Assembly (NCBI GenBank): GCA_932294295.1 | Contig: OW028580.1 | Coordinates: forward strand, 39,186,336 to 39,250,335 | DNA: 64,000 nucleotides | Reading direction: 5' to 3' | From: Alitta virens | Taxonomy: Eukaryota; Annelida; Polychaeta; Phyllodocida; Nereididae | Shown: in pieces, positions 1 through 12,000 of the stretch | Layout of the letters: every line of letters starts with the position of its first letter | How positions within the stretch are numbered: position 1 is the stretch's first letter | The notes under the pieces: generated by a model | What the model saw: the letters and a program-made list of their open reading frames with translations, nothing else | Told to the model about the DNA's origin: nothing | Databases searched by the model: none | Position numbers and translations under genes: made by a program

Positions 1-311
1 ATTTTGACAATTAGCCATTGATAAAGAAATATGGTGTTATCCACCAGAGGTCTCTTGTATGTTATCCATACCGGTGCTGCCTCTGTTGGCAAGAAAAGAA
101 ACCAGTTAGAGATAAAGTATTTAAGAATACAATCAAATGATTGCATTTGAAGTACATGTATAATCATTGATTGCATAAACAAAAATATTGTCAGTTTAAC
201 AACAAAGTGAGAGTTATTCTAATGACATTAGATATCATTTTATAAAATGATAAATTCCATAAATATTTTTGAGATATATACTCAGCTTGTTGCATGCTTT
301 GCTTGTTTCAG

Positions 312-1206
312 GCTTATGTGCAGTTTGGCCACTCGCACCGAGTTGTACCTGCAATTTGGTTCCGATACGACCTCAGTCCCATTACTGTCCGATACACAGT
401 GAAATCCAAGCCTTTTTATAGCTTTTTAACAACAGTAAGTACTCGCGTATTTGATAAACATAATTTGCACCTGCAATGGCTTGCTTAATTTGTACAGCAG
501 AACCTACTTATTGAGACCACTGAAGGCCCCACTCATATTTGCTGGTTGTCATCTACAGTAATTTTGAGTCGGTCTTAATTTTAAGAAGAATTATCATCTT
601 GATTATGGTTAGAATCCAAGTATGTCCAAAATTTGGGGGAGGGGGGGGGGGGGGGGGTGGTATAGGTGTGTGGTCTTAATAACTCCTCTTTATTGTATTC
701 ATATTATGCTGCAAGCCTACTATGTTGCTATTACTGTCACTTAAGTAAGCCAATTGCAAGCTAAACTCATCTATCAAATTCAAAAGCCATTCTTTGAATA
801 TGAATGTTATTTGTAGATTCAATTCTTGATTGTAAGACCCATATGGCATCAATGTTCATAATTGTTCATAATTGTCACAAAAATGATATGGCGAAATTTT
901 TTGATTGTTTAATAAAATTATCTGTAATTAATGAATCATTAAACTGAAATATCTTCAAAATAAAGATAATATTTCTTAGTGTATTGGATATACTATTTAT
1001 CCATTTTGCTGATAATGATAATCGATTGCATTATTTGTGTTGTATTATGCTTTTCACTTCATATCAATGTGTATTTTAAAATGTATTTAATTTTCTAGGT
1101 ATGCGCCATTGTTGGAGGTACCTTCACTGTGGCAGGGATTATAGACTCTATGCTATTTACAGCTGCCGAAGTCTTCAAGAAAGCTGAACTAGGAAAGCTG
1201 AGTTAG
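312..1206 (+). CDS. ERGIC1: ERGIC1 (ERGIC-32) C-terminal exons, gene truncated by window edge
   Basis: Two coding exons are visible. Exon 312-434 (41 codons, phase 0 at both ends) is preceded by a tttcag acceptor and followed by gtaagt. Exon 1099-1206 follows ttttctag and ends in TAG at 1204-1206. The first exon encodes the conserved lumenal block with FRYDLSPITV. The second encodes the last transmembrane segment, VCAIVGGTFTVAGIIDS, and a short cytosolic tail ending ELGKLS. This order is diagnostic of the ERGIC/Erv41-Erv46 family; the short tail without a KKXX signal fits ERGIC1 rather than ERGIC2 or ERGIC3. By family knowledge these proteins cycle between ER, intermediate compartment and cis-Golgi as cargo adaptors. 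Upstream exons lie outside the window. ERGIC3 is the main alternative, and the tail argues against it. Confidence 0.9.
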
Positions 1207-3652
1207 GAAAATTAAGTTTATATAATGTGTACATTTTCAGGTATGCGATTATCTAGCAAGAGTGTTATTTATTAGTCAACCTTTCGCTTAATTGCATCAA
1301 TCAGTACTTACTCTCAGGTTGTAAAAATGAAAGCGTCTGAGTGTGATTGTTTAAAGAATAGCCAATATCAAGATATCATATCGAAGCTGGAAAGTTATGG
1401 GACCAGAATGATCTTATTATTGTGCATTTTATCATTGATGCATATAATTATTTATATTAATTAACAAGAGAGATATCATACTGAAAATAATTTATTTTTT
1501 ATTTTTGTTGAACACTAAAGGCGCCCCAAAATGGCGAAAATACACCATTTTAGAAATAGTATCTTGTTGAAATGTTTGGCGTTATATTCATATGTTTATT
1601 TTACTGATATTTATATTTATTACAATTATAAAAGGCTGTGCTAAACGAAATTACTTTTTTCATCAGCTGCAATGTTTTGTAGCTTAAATTATCATTAAAT
1701 ATAAAAAACTTGTTTGTCGTATTTTGTGATAAATTATAGATCTTAGGAATATGTTAGACCAGACATATATCTATTTATTTACATTTAGGAATGGAATATG
1801 TGCACTGTATATGTATAACCAAATATGTAAATGTTTTACGTGGGCATTTATAGTGTAAGAAGTTCATTTATGGTTGAGACTGCTTTAATGGCTGAATTTT
1901 ATTAATTTTATTTAATATAATGTTTTTTACCTGCAACATGGTGGGTATTTTTAATCTTTTTATGTGCCAACCAACACTGATAAATTGATAGAAAACCTGC
2001 CTGAAATATTAAGGCCTTATGCATGGCAATTCTACCTGCAGGTATGAGGCAATTTATTGTTAAGCCAGTTAGATTGATTCTTATGCAAGCAGAGCTCTTT
2101 AACGAAAATAGAAGCCTAGCAATTCAACAATAAATCCGATAATTAACCTGCTTGGAAGTTGAGATTATTATTAATAGTAATTACAATCCTAACACTGCTT
2201 AAAAATATCGATATATCAGTGAAAATAAAGCCTGGTTATAGGATAATAATATATCTTGAATTTTAGTATTCAATTTGGCTACATAATGCCTTATTACTGT
2301 ACCACACAATTCTTGTCCTTTTCTAATGGCTGGTAAATATACACTTGTTTTCATGGCATTCTAGTATAATTCTAGTAGTCCGTATTCTCTATTAATTTAC
2401 TATATACAGGCGTTTCTGTTTCTGCTATATATATACGCATATTTTATTTGTTAATTGTCTGTAAAACATTCCCTTTAGATCAGAAATTTTATTCTGTAAT
2501 TCATTTGATTTTCCAAAAAGTTTAAAAGTCACACAATTTATTTTTGTGAGAAAACCATGATTTATTAATGTCTTTTTATCAGTGCAATGTACAGTGATTT
2601 ACGAATAACAATGAAACATGTTTAATTATTAATAATACACCCATTAGGATTATTGCTGTGATTTTAGTTTCAATATGTCTATGTGGTCCATTTAGAAAAA
2701 TGATGCCATGTTTTATTTGACCAAGATGAACTCCAGAGACAAAAATGTATAATATGTATTATAATTACAGTTTTGGGACCAAAGATCATAGCGTTCTTAA
2801 TATTGCGGTGGTTGTAAAATCCGGGAGTCTTACTTGTTATGTTCTGCTATATGAAATCATCTTGTTTGTAAAGCCTTCAAGCTGCATTGAAAGTGCTGTT
2901 TATTTTGGGTGAGTGGGAAAAAATGATTCTGATTTTGTTTATCTCAAGCAAATGCATTAATGGAGTCTTATATTACAACGAATGTATTGAAGGTCTCAAC
3001 ATTGAATTTGGTTTGAATACTTCGCGCAAAAAAATTAATGCTTAAGCATGTTTAATGCTGTGGCGTCAAGTGTGTAAATGGAAGTTAGTTTACGGAAGAG
3101 TGTCATGTTACAGTAAACCTGATTTATTTGTTTGTTAATGAAAGAGTGTGAAGCTATGGTGGTGTGCAAAAGAGAATAATATTTACAGAATTTTTAAATG
3201 GTCCAAAATAATGCTGGGTTTGTGGTGAAAAAGGTCTGAAATAAGAATTATATAATTATTGATATTACAACGAATGTATTGTACAGTATTCTGTAACAGG
3301 TTGATGAAGTTTTATCACGGTGTAGGAATTACTCCAGATCTGATTTAGCATATCAGAAATTATTGAGACGATTCTATTACTTGTCAGCATTGATTGTATT
3401 TTACAAAAGAGTCATTTATCGAATATTATTTGGTGCTATCAGCATTCTGCATTATGTCGTATTGGTCGGACAGTGTACAGTGGACAGTGGCTAAGATTTG
3501 ATCAGCAGCTAGCAGAATTTCGGGCTAAAATTAATGTCCACAAGCAGACTCAAAAATGTTCGAACTGAGATTGGTTGCAGATAAGTGAATTATGAAATTG
3601 GTATATCCCGTGTGGGAGGGAGTTAACTAACATTTTTGTTGGTTATATCCCA
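1207..3652. other. ERGIC1 3' UTR and intergenic AT-rich DNA
   Basis: This stretch begins with the ERGIC1 3' UTR and continues as AT-rich sequence with no supported exon. I see no long open frame, no paired splice signals around conserved-looking peptide and no repeat family found elsewhere in the window. Confidence 0.5.
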
Positions 3653-3820
3653 ACTATGAGCAGTGGCGTAGCTAGGGTTAGCAGAGTGGGGGGCACAATG
3701 TTTTTTGGGGGGCCCACCCTCTACTTTAGGTTTTTTCTAGCCAATTTGGGGGGGGGGGGGGGGCGCATAGCCTTTGAGTGCCCCCCCCCCCCCCCCCATA
3801 GCTACGCCACTGACTATGAG
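3653..3820. mobile_element. hAT-type MITE with homopolymer G/C core
   Basis: The element spans 3661-3812 (152 bp). It starts CAGTGGCGTAGCTA and ends with the inverted copy, TAGCTACGCCACTG. It is flanked by an exact 8-bp direct repeat, ACTATGAG, at 3653-3660 and 3813-3820. An 8-bp target-site duplication and a CAG..CTG terminus are typical of hAT transposons. The core is dominated by a G run near 3749-3763 and a C run near 3781-3798. There is no coding capacity. Confidence 0.85.
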
Positions 3821-4499
3821 GGATATAACTAACCTATACTCCACTAGACATATTTACTAATTTGTTTTTGTTTGTTTTGTTTAACTGCTCTTAGTAGGCA
3901 ATTAAAGTACAGTTTTCACTCAGGAGGGAGTTAACTAACATTTTTGATGGTTATTGCCCGCTCAGAACAACAGGAAATCTATCTAGGTGGAGTATAAGTA
4001 TGATTATTTTCATTCAGAATGTCCTCATTCTATCCTCGGACATTGTTATTAAAGCCCACAAACCCATCTGTCGACCAAAACTATGGTAAAATGAGGAATC
4101 ATATCTTAAAGGGTGGAAATTATTGGTTTATTCGCATATGTTAAGTTTTTGTTCATGTGGTATTTTCTGGCTGTTATTTTACCAACTCCTGAGAAAGAAA
4201 AAAACGAAATACTTCACACTGAGAAACTTGACTGACTTGAAATGTATTTTTTGATCATCCAGCGCATGCTGCAGCTGAAGAATATGTTAGTTTGTTAAGA
4301 AAATAAACATTTATTTTATTGCATTTTTTAAGTTTTATTTTAAAATTGTCTCGCGAGAGGACAAGTTGAGTGAGCCATGTCATGTTTGAAAAGGTCGTTA
4401 TTTTGGCTTGTGAATTCATCCAAAGTCGGTTGTATATGTCTCGTCCTCTGACACGAAGATTATGTCGGAAGTCAAATTTTACTGAATGAATTTGTCATC

Positions 4500-4665
4500 A
4501 TCGGGATGGCTTAGTGGTTTCGGCTTCTTCTTGAGTAGTCCTAGGTTCGGTTCACTGTGTGGGAGTAATATCGTATTGGGGTGAAGCACATTTAAATTAA
4601 GTCCCAACTGCCGTGTTCTTGGGCTATGCTGAGGCAAATGAAAGACATTCATGAGTGGTTCTTCA
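4500..4665 (+). repeat. tRNA-derived SINE-like copy
   Basis: A tRNA-like head (ggcttagtggtttcgg, then a B-box-like ggttcggttcac) is followed by the dispersed motif ctatgctgaggcaaatgaaaga. The same motif recurs near 7230, 13560, 14690, 28420, 40160 and 58210. A second tRNA-like head without a clear tail lies at 4785-4855. Boundaries are approximate. Confidence 0.5.
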
Positions 4666-5044
4666 AATTGTGGTCCAGTTCAGAATAATCCAGTTTAAAA
4701 CATTCCACATGTTCCATTGTAATTTGTATAAAAAAAAATTACGTGCCGGAGAGCAATTATTTTGAAAAATTTCCCCAAGTGCTGTGGTGGTTAAGCCTCA
4801 TGTATTGGGTATGTTCTACGAGTAATAAGGTCATCGGTTCTAATCCCAACTATATACAACATGCTCAATCACTCTGCTGGCCCCACATCAAAACTGCCTG
4901 AGAGAGTTGGGCACCACGTACCCTGCCAAAGTAGCTGAGAGAACTACAATTTTAGGATATTTCCAAGTTTCCAGCTGTATTTACTTGTACATTTCCTGGG
5001 TGCTTGATATGTGATTCCTGCAATATTGGAGGGGGGGGGAATTT

Positions 5045-5680
5045 TTCAATAGAGGGCACTTGGTAGTGCGCAGACCTCTACCAAGGCCCAGAGGAACCAT
5101 TGCCAGCCCCATGATGACCTATATAAACTGCCATGTGTTGATCGGGTTGACCCGTTGTTGATCCGATGTTGACCAAATGTCATATCATAAAGTTTGTTCA
5201 ATGTCTGGGTGGTCCTCTGGCCCACTCTGCCCATTGTCTATTTGGCCCAATGGCAGCTCATTGTCTTGTCGGCTTATTGTTGGCGCACTGTACTAATATT
5301 TTCGTAACTTAAAGAGTTGCTAACTATGGTGAGTGCATGAGCTTCTAATCCTCTTATGTGTGAGACAAATTAAAATATAAAGAAAATACTAAACACTGAA
5401 AGGTGGGACAGGCCAAATGCACAAGTCTTAACAGTGAACTTGATCCATGTCCACACATTAGTCCACATCAGGGAATGCCATTTTAAAAATTTGTATCGAA
5501 GGTCCACAATTTTATCATGCTTATGAGAAAGACCCACCCAACGCTAGCGGCTGGCTACGGGCCTGCTTGTTGGCCCAATGTCGGCACAATGTCAGCTCAT
5601 TGTCTGGTAGGTTCACTGTCGGTCGGGTCTAATGTCAGATCGGCCTGCTATTGACCACATGTCAGGACACAGTATCGGGG
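5045..5680. repeat. Degenerate field of GGCCCAATGTCRGC-like short repeats
   Basis: Variants of ttggcccaatgtcagctcattgtc recur many times at irregular spacing across 5060-5290 and 5570-5660. Related sequence lies at 29705-29780. The units are too diverged for a clean period. The open frames crossing this field are by-products of the repeats and show no protein similarity I recognise. Confidence 0.45.
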
Positions 5681-6499
5681 AAAAGTGAACATAGAAGTGA
5701 CCACCTGGAGCCCTGTTTAGCTTCTTGTTTTCCTGTGATGTCAATGATCATGAGGATGTCCAGTGCCATGACCTTTGTGTCCAAATATCCAAACCAAAGC
5801 AGCGTTCATCATAAGTAATCAAAATACAATTTTGCAATCAATCTGCATGCGCCAGGAAGCAAATGTCTGTCGTGAGCAAATACAAGCAAAAAAATAAAGT
5901 AAGAGGAAAAAAAAGATGAAATTATGGATACAAAATAAATAAACGTGATGATGAAGATGGGAGAATGTAATTATATGCTAATTGTTATCAGTGTTTATTA
6001 TGACTACTGTGATTTGAACACACCCAGTGATCAAAATCATCCACAAGATTGATTTAAATTATAATATATTTTATCGTAAAGTGAAAGGCCATGGGAAACT
6101 GCACTACTAAGGATAGACCTATTGAAATCCTTAGTATTGTAGCAAACATGCAAAACTTTGTTTTCTTTTATTTTCTCTCTTAATTAATTATGTGTAAACT
6201 TCTAGCCACTCCCTTCAATTGGTGTTGACAATATAATTGTCACGATCTTGCTATCACCAAAGATGATCAACTACACCGTGTTTGCTATCACTTAATTTTT
6301 GTGTTACGTACACAATGGTTGGCATGGTAACTGACATAAGTTATCATAATCACCATCAGTTGGAGTGTTGGAGTGAATTCTTTCTGGCAACCTGCAGGTT
6401 TGATATCTTGAGCAAGCTAATACTTAAACCTTAAATACAGGAGAACACCCAATTGAGACCATGAACACTTAATTGGTGCAAAGTTTAGTGGTCGTGATG

Positions 6500-6780
6500 G
6501 TGAGGTGATCTTTATTACCATGGAATAGAGCCCTCAAAGGTCCTGGGCCTCCACGCGGCGAGGGTGGGAACACTTGGGGTGAAGTCCTCTATCCCCAGTG
6601 GCTAAAACAGGACAGTGCGCATTGCACAAGCTGCTCCAGCTATCCAACGCAGACAATTATTGATTTTTTGCATGCTTCTGGTTTCTACTACCAAATATGG
6701 ATAATCGGTCTTACCCTAGAGAGCCTCTACATAGCCCACTCAGGTGCTGATGAGGCGTTAAACAATAATACACACACACC
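6500..6780. repeat. SINE-like remnant with a CORE-like 'gatgaggcgttaaac' segment
   Basis: The sequence near 6750-6766 (gatgaggcgttaaac) matches the segment gatgagacgttaaa at about 58172 inside a better-preserved SINE copy. The preceding 200 bp contain the 'cccagtggctaaaacaggacagtgcg' stretch and no coding signal. Boundaries are approximate. Confidence 0.35.
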
Positions 6781-6799
6781 ATGGATTAGAAGTGCAGCC

Positions 6800-7620
6800 C
6801 TCTGGAGCTAGTTTTTGTCACTCTCATGGGTTGAATGGAGAGACAAGAGCATGCCCAGTGAAGAATTTGAGCTCACAGTGAGGTCACACTGTGAGACCAC
6901 TGTGAGCTAACCGCGTAACCACATAGTGGTCTCAGTGAGTTGTGACATAAATAATGTCTGTTGTGCCAGTGATAACTTTGAAATGATGAATGAGCTATAT
7001 GCTGAAAATTCTACCATCGTTTTTGTAGGGGGTTTACAGGGTTTAAACCCCCCCCCCCCTTGGCCTATTATATTCTAATTAAAAAATTTAGTGGTCCCTG
7101 CAGTATATTTTAATTTGTTTGTGATCTCATCTTGTGAGCTTTGAGTGAGGCTTAACTGGGTGAGAGTAAGAGAGTAAGTCCTTACAATTTTACACATTAA
7201 CCCCATTGGTGTGATCTTTCAATTGCCTCAGCATAGACATCTAGTACTATACTACAAGGCAGTGTAGATTTACATCTCATGCATGGGACATCCAGTTGAG
7301 ATTTCCCATTATGGCAATATGATGTCGCTGTGAGGTCATGGTGAGCTCACAGGATCTCGCAAAGTGAAGTTGTATGAGAGGTCATTATGATCTCATATTG
7401 TCACATTGTGGATGCCTCACTGTGAGCTTATATTATGAGGTCACAGTGTGAATTCTTAATGAGCTCACTTTGAGTTTACTGTGCTTGTGAGGTCATTGTG
7501 ATCGTAACATTGCATTTGCCTCACTGCGTATCCCCAATTTCCAAAAAACATGCAATACTCACCCATTTTGTATTCATTTTGAGGTCACACTGATACCTGG
7601 GAGGTCTCAACTAGGAGTCA
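6800..7620. repeat. GTGAGGTCA / GTGAGCTCAC-rich degenerate repeat field
   Basis: Words such as tgtgaggtca, gtgagctcac and gaggtcacagtgtgag recur about every 20-40 bp on both strands over roughly 800 bp. I see no fixed period and no coding content. A SINE tail in reverse orientation (cccattggtgtgatctttcaattgcctcagcatagaca) is embedded near 7200-7245. Confidence 0.45.
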
Positions 7621-8309
7621 GTGTCAGTTTGCTGTGAGACCACAAGTGTGATGTCACATAGACCACATGCTTTGTCGCATATTTTCTATTATGAAATAAA
7701 GTAATAATAATAAATACCTGCTGGGGTGACCTCGCTGTGACATCAAGTGACCTCACTTGTCCACTGGGTTGCTCATAATAGTTTTCTGGACAAGATTTGA
7801 ACTCAGGACCGTCAGAAGAGAGCTCTGTAAAGTATCTTAACCACTCGCCCATCCAGCAACAAATGACAGGAAATTTGGGGACTTAAATTGGTGGTCCCTT
7901 GAGATGCTCTTCTTGTGTGGCCTCTGCCAGCTGAGCTACGTAACTTAATACAGCCAATTTCATAGACTTGGAAGCTAAACTCCAGAGGACGTCATGTGAA
8001 CCCAGGACTTCCATTGCATGGTTAAGGCAGTCCCTCAGCACAGCCAATAAGAGTCGGGCACTCCTAATGACGTCCTCTAGCTGGCGTTTAGTTTCATAGT
8101 CTATGAAAGTGAATGATCTTAATGAGGTGGTCTTAAAGGAGAGGTGTCACTGCACAGTGAACACAGTAAGGTCCAGAAGTAGTGCAGCCAGTGCTAATTG
8201 AAGGTGGTTCAAGAGTGAGGTGGTCGTACAGACTACAGTGGAGGTTCTTTATGATGATCAGCTGGATGATCTTCAATTCGGTTCAATTCTATTTGTCATT
8301 TATTCAATT

Positions 8310-8450
8310 TACAACAACAGAGTGGTGGGTGGGAGACGGGCATTTAGGTCCCATATTTTTGCACCAGAAAGGGCTCATCAGGACAGGCAGGTGCCAAGCC
8401 AATGAGGTAAATAATGAAGCAACCTTCCAACATGGACTTGAGTAAGTGTG
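8310..8450 (-). repeat. Dispersed SINE-like repeat, copy 1
   Basis: The segment containing cccatatttttgcaccagaaa and catcaggacaggcaggtgcc is a diverged copy of 53497-53665, which is in the opposite orientation. Both lie in non-coding DNA. The two short open frames across this copy come from the repeat. Confidence 0.55.
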
Positions 8451-8909
8451 AGATGGTCTCAAGGTAGAGATCCACTGTAGGTACCTGAAGCTATCAGGCA
8501 ACATGAGCTATTAGCCACAGATCATTTTATCTCGTTTGAAGTCGAAGCTCCATGGTAGCAGCCTCGGCAGCTGCAGCAGCAGGCCTGTGCATGTATTACA
8601 AGGATGCTGTGGAAATGATGTTGTTTGTTTATGGGTACACTAGTTCACACCTGGATGGCTGGAATTAAAAAGTGGCTGATGTTTATGTAACCAGAGAAAA
8701 GAGACCGGTGTCACATTCACAGAAAACTCACAGAGGAGCCACAGTGTAGCTGTGATCTGTGTATGCACACACAGAATCATGGGAAACGTGTGTACAGCCA
8801 TGCAACGCCGAGCCTGCTCTCAGATACACACTTGAAACCACCAGGTACAGACCTCTCAGGACAAAAGACATACATGAGACATACATGAGCAATTCTGTTT
8901 ATAGAATTA

Positions 8910-8933
8910 TGACGTAATTTGATTGTGACGTCA
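8910..8933. promoter_or_regulatory. Pair of CRE-like sites upstream of the 9021 start codon
   Basis: TGACGTAA at 8910-8917 and the full palindromic cAMP-response element TGACGTCA at 8926-8933 lie about 90-110 bp upstream of the proposed start codon at 9021. By established knowledge these octamers bind CREB/ATF bZIP factors. Proximity to a predicted first exon supports a promoter role. TGACGTCA also occurs inside MITEs elsewhere in the window, so function is inference. Confidence 0.4.
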
Positions 8934-9020
8934 TCAGTCAGCTATTTGTGGGCAGCTGCACAGGACTACCCCAGGGACTATCCCCTGCCATTGTCATAAA
9001 GATTTTGGAGTAGACTGAAA

Positions 9021-12000
9021 ATGGACTTGGAAGATTTGAAATCAAAGTAAGTGACTTGTTATGCCTACTTTAAGCAATTTTTACCTTTCTTTAGGATAGG
9101 ATCTATTCTACTGAAAAACTTGTTTGCATGGATGTTCCTTTGTGTACTTCATTCTGTAGATGAAGTTTTGAGCTTCTAGAATTTCAACACAATAATATAT
9201 TCTCTCAAAATCAAGTAAAGTAGTCATTGTGGGGAAAAAACGTATAATTGGAACCTGCCAACTGGTCCAGAATTCCATGAATTAAGGTAGACCTCACTAT
9301 CCTTGCTTCAGGATCCACCTAAGTGGTCGTAAATTGAGGTGGCCACATTGGGTAGTCTTAATTGTGAGGTTAAATTGTGCCAAAAACAATTGTCTGTCTA
9401 ATTAGTGGCATTTTAGTACAATGCTACATCTAGCTATTGCTTCAAAAGTAACTTCTCCGTTGAATCTAGAACGTGTGTATTATAAACGTTCCAATATGGT
9501 TTATCACTCTAGGAGGTCATTGGTCAAATTAGGTGATCGTAACAGTGAGGTAATCTGTAGGAGACATATCAATTGATTTAATAGAAAAATAAGTTTGTAT
9601 TTTTACAACAAAACAGCTGAACTCGTGCAAAGACTCGTGTAAAGAATTTTTGGGCCGTGTAAATTGCGTTATAGACTGGATTGTCTCCCCAAAAAAGCTT
9701 GGAATAACATCCTGACTTGCATGACTGCGTTTTATACATTTTATACATGCAACAAGGTGACTGTAAACTTACTGCTGAATGAGAATGACATGATAAAGTT
9801 AATATTGACCGAAAAGCAAATAACAGTAATTTCAATAGTACTGTACGGATGGGAAACACCTAATTTACAGCATAAACACAAGTTCAAGTTTCCTTGAACA
9901 TTTTCAATATAAAATGTTCATACATATATTTACATTAATTTCACAGTCTATTTTGTGATTATTCAACCTCCTTCATTTGCTAATCGTAAAAGCTTGTAGG
10001 TCAGTTCTATAATATATATTATATCACTATATATAATGATATATAACGTGCAAAACTGAATTGATATATTTACATTAAAAAATGTACCAAAAACACAATA
10101 CAAAGTACCACCTGGATGGTTTATAATAAATAAATACAGTAACTGGTGGTGACACACTTGTCCCATCTAGTGCACATGCACACTAATGTATCCGCATACC
10201 AAAACAAAAATAAATTCAATACCTCAAGGGTCATTTTGCACCATTCAGTGTCAGTGGAAGAAAGTCACTTTTCATGACCTTATTTTTCTACTTAAATTGT
10301 ATTGTGTGAGCTTTAATCTTTACAAGATTATGCAGAGTGTACTTGTAATCTTCACACTAGATGTAAGAAGAATATCTGAATATGACCTTTATGAGGAGAA
10401 TATTAAGCACTACACTCTGAGGGTTAACACCTGAGGAATTAAGGATGGTATTGTGTGCATAGCCTGATCTTTCACTAATAAATGATTCGCATGGGTATTA
10501 TGAAGAGATTATAATTATCATGAGAATCTATGCAAGGTTTAGTGGTTAAGATGATGGCCAGCTCCTCTGATGGTCTGGGTACAAATCCCAACCAAAGGAA
10601 CATAAGAACTACTATATTCATGAATATTGGAAAGCTAATGAAAGTAGGACGTATTGTCTTTGCTTTCATATTGTGCAGAGTCCAAGAGTGGCCAGCTGTG
10701 ACCAAATGAGTCATGATTCAATTTAATTTAGTTTATTACCACCAAGATTCAGTTCATATTATACAAAAAATAGATTTCTTTACAATAGGTGTGGTGAGCG
10801 ACACCATACGGCGTATTTGCTCTTACAAATAAAGTTATATTGTGAATAGACATTGAAACAATAATGTAATATACTAAAGAAAAGTAATATAATAATGCAT
10901 GTAATATAATAAAGAAATTATGTAATATAATAATCAAACAATAATTTAATATAATTATAGTGGATATTAAGCAGTAATGTGCCAGTACAATATAGATTTT
11001 GTGAATCCAGTAAAATTCTGTATTGGGTGAAATGTCACATTTCTACTAACCAAATACCTCTGAATAACTGATTGGACAGTCACGCGACAATTAAGGCATC
11101 CAGCATAACTTTTTCTCTGTCCAATATAACATCTGATTGGGCAGACACATTTAATTGGAGAATATACAAGTTTCAATGATATTCTATGCTGGGGCAGGTA
11201 AGTTATCCCACCCATTGGGTTAATGTGGTCAGCTATTTGGGACAAGGTTTATAGTGAATCTGCATTCTCATCATTATGTCTGCCATTGGAAAATACAAAC
11301 TGTCTATAATAAGCTGCAGTATAGTGGACAATCCCTGTCTGGAGATATCCAGCTTATTCTAATGAGGTGCCAAAGGCAGACGCGTCTTTTGAAGTGATGA
11401 CGCTGATGACCTTTGTGTACTCTAGTAGACAATGAGTGCAAATCACAACATAACCTGTGTAGTTCATTCATTGAGTTTTAAAGTTTTAATTGGCTGTTAC
11501 GTGCCAACCAGGATTTGACCCAAGACTTAAATTTTTTACTGAGCCAGTTGAATTTACCTTAATTAGAAAATAGGTTAGAGTGATTGGCTTTGTCTATTAA
11601 AGTTAGTCATGTTTGGATGAATCAGCCAGGGTGTCTTATAAGATGCTATATTGTAAGATAGTGCTCGTGGACTAAATAGTGAAATTTGGTTTCAGTCATT
11701 CAAGACATTTTCTAAAATCTTGGGTAAAAATAATTATTATCCAACTTAATTTCTGGTTAAGAATGTTATTGTGTTTGATAAATTTGGAATTGTTTTATTT
11801 ATTAGGAATTTCCCTAGCTTTTTTTTTTCAATTAAAAATGTTCTAATTTTCTTGACCTTCCTTTTCTGTGCCACGTCCTCTATTTTGTCCTTAACGCAAC
11901 TGCATTTGTTTATTTTAGCTTTGACTGTTCTAGAATTTTTATCTCAAGATTTTAAATTTCTTACCACATAACTGGTATCCCTTGCGTGTTGCAATCTGAT

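Noticed and set aside
8182..8504. Overlapping 60-90 residue frames on both strands
   Set aside because: They coincide with a dispersed repeat also present at 53497-53665 and have no splice context.
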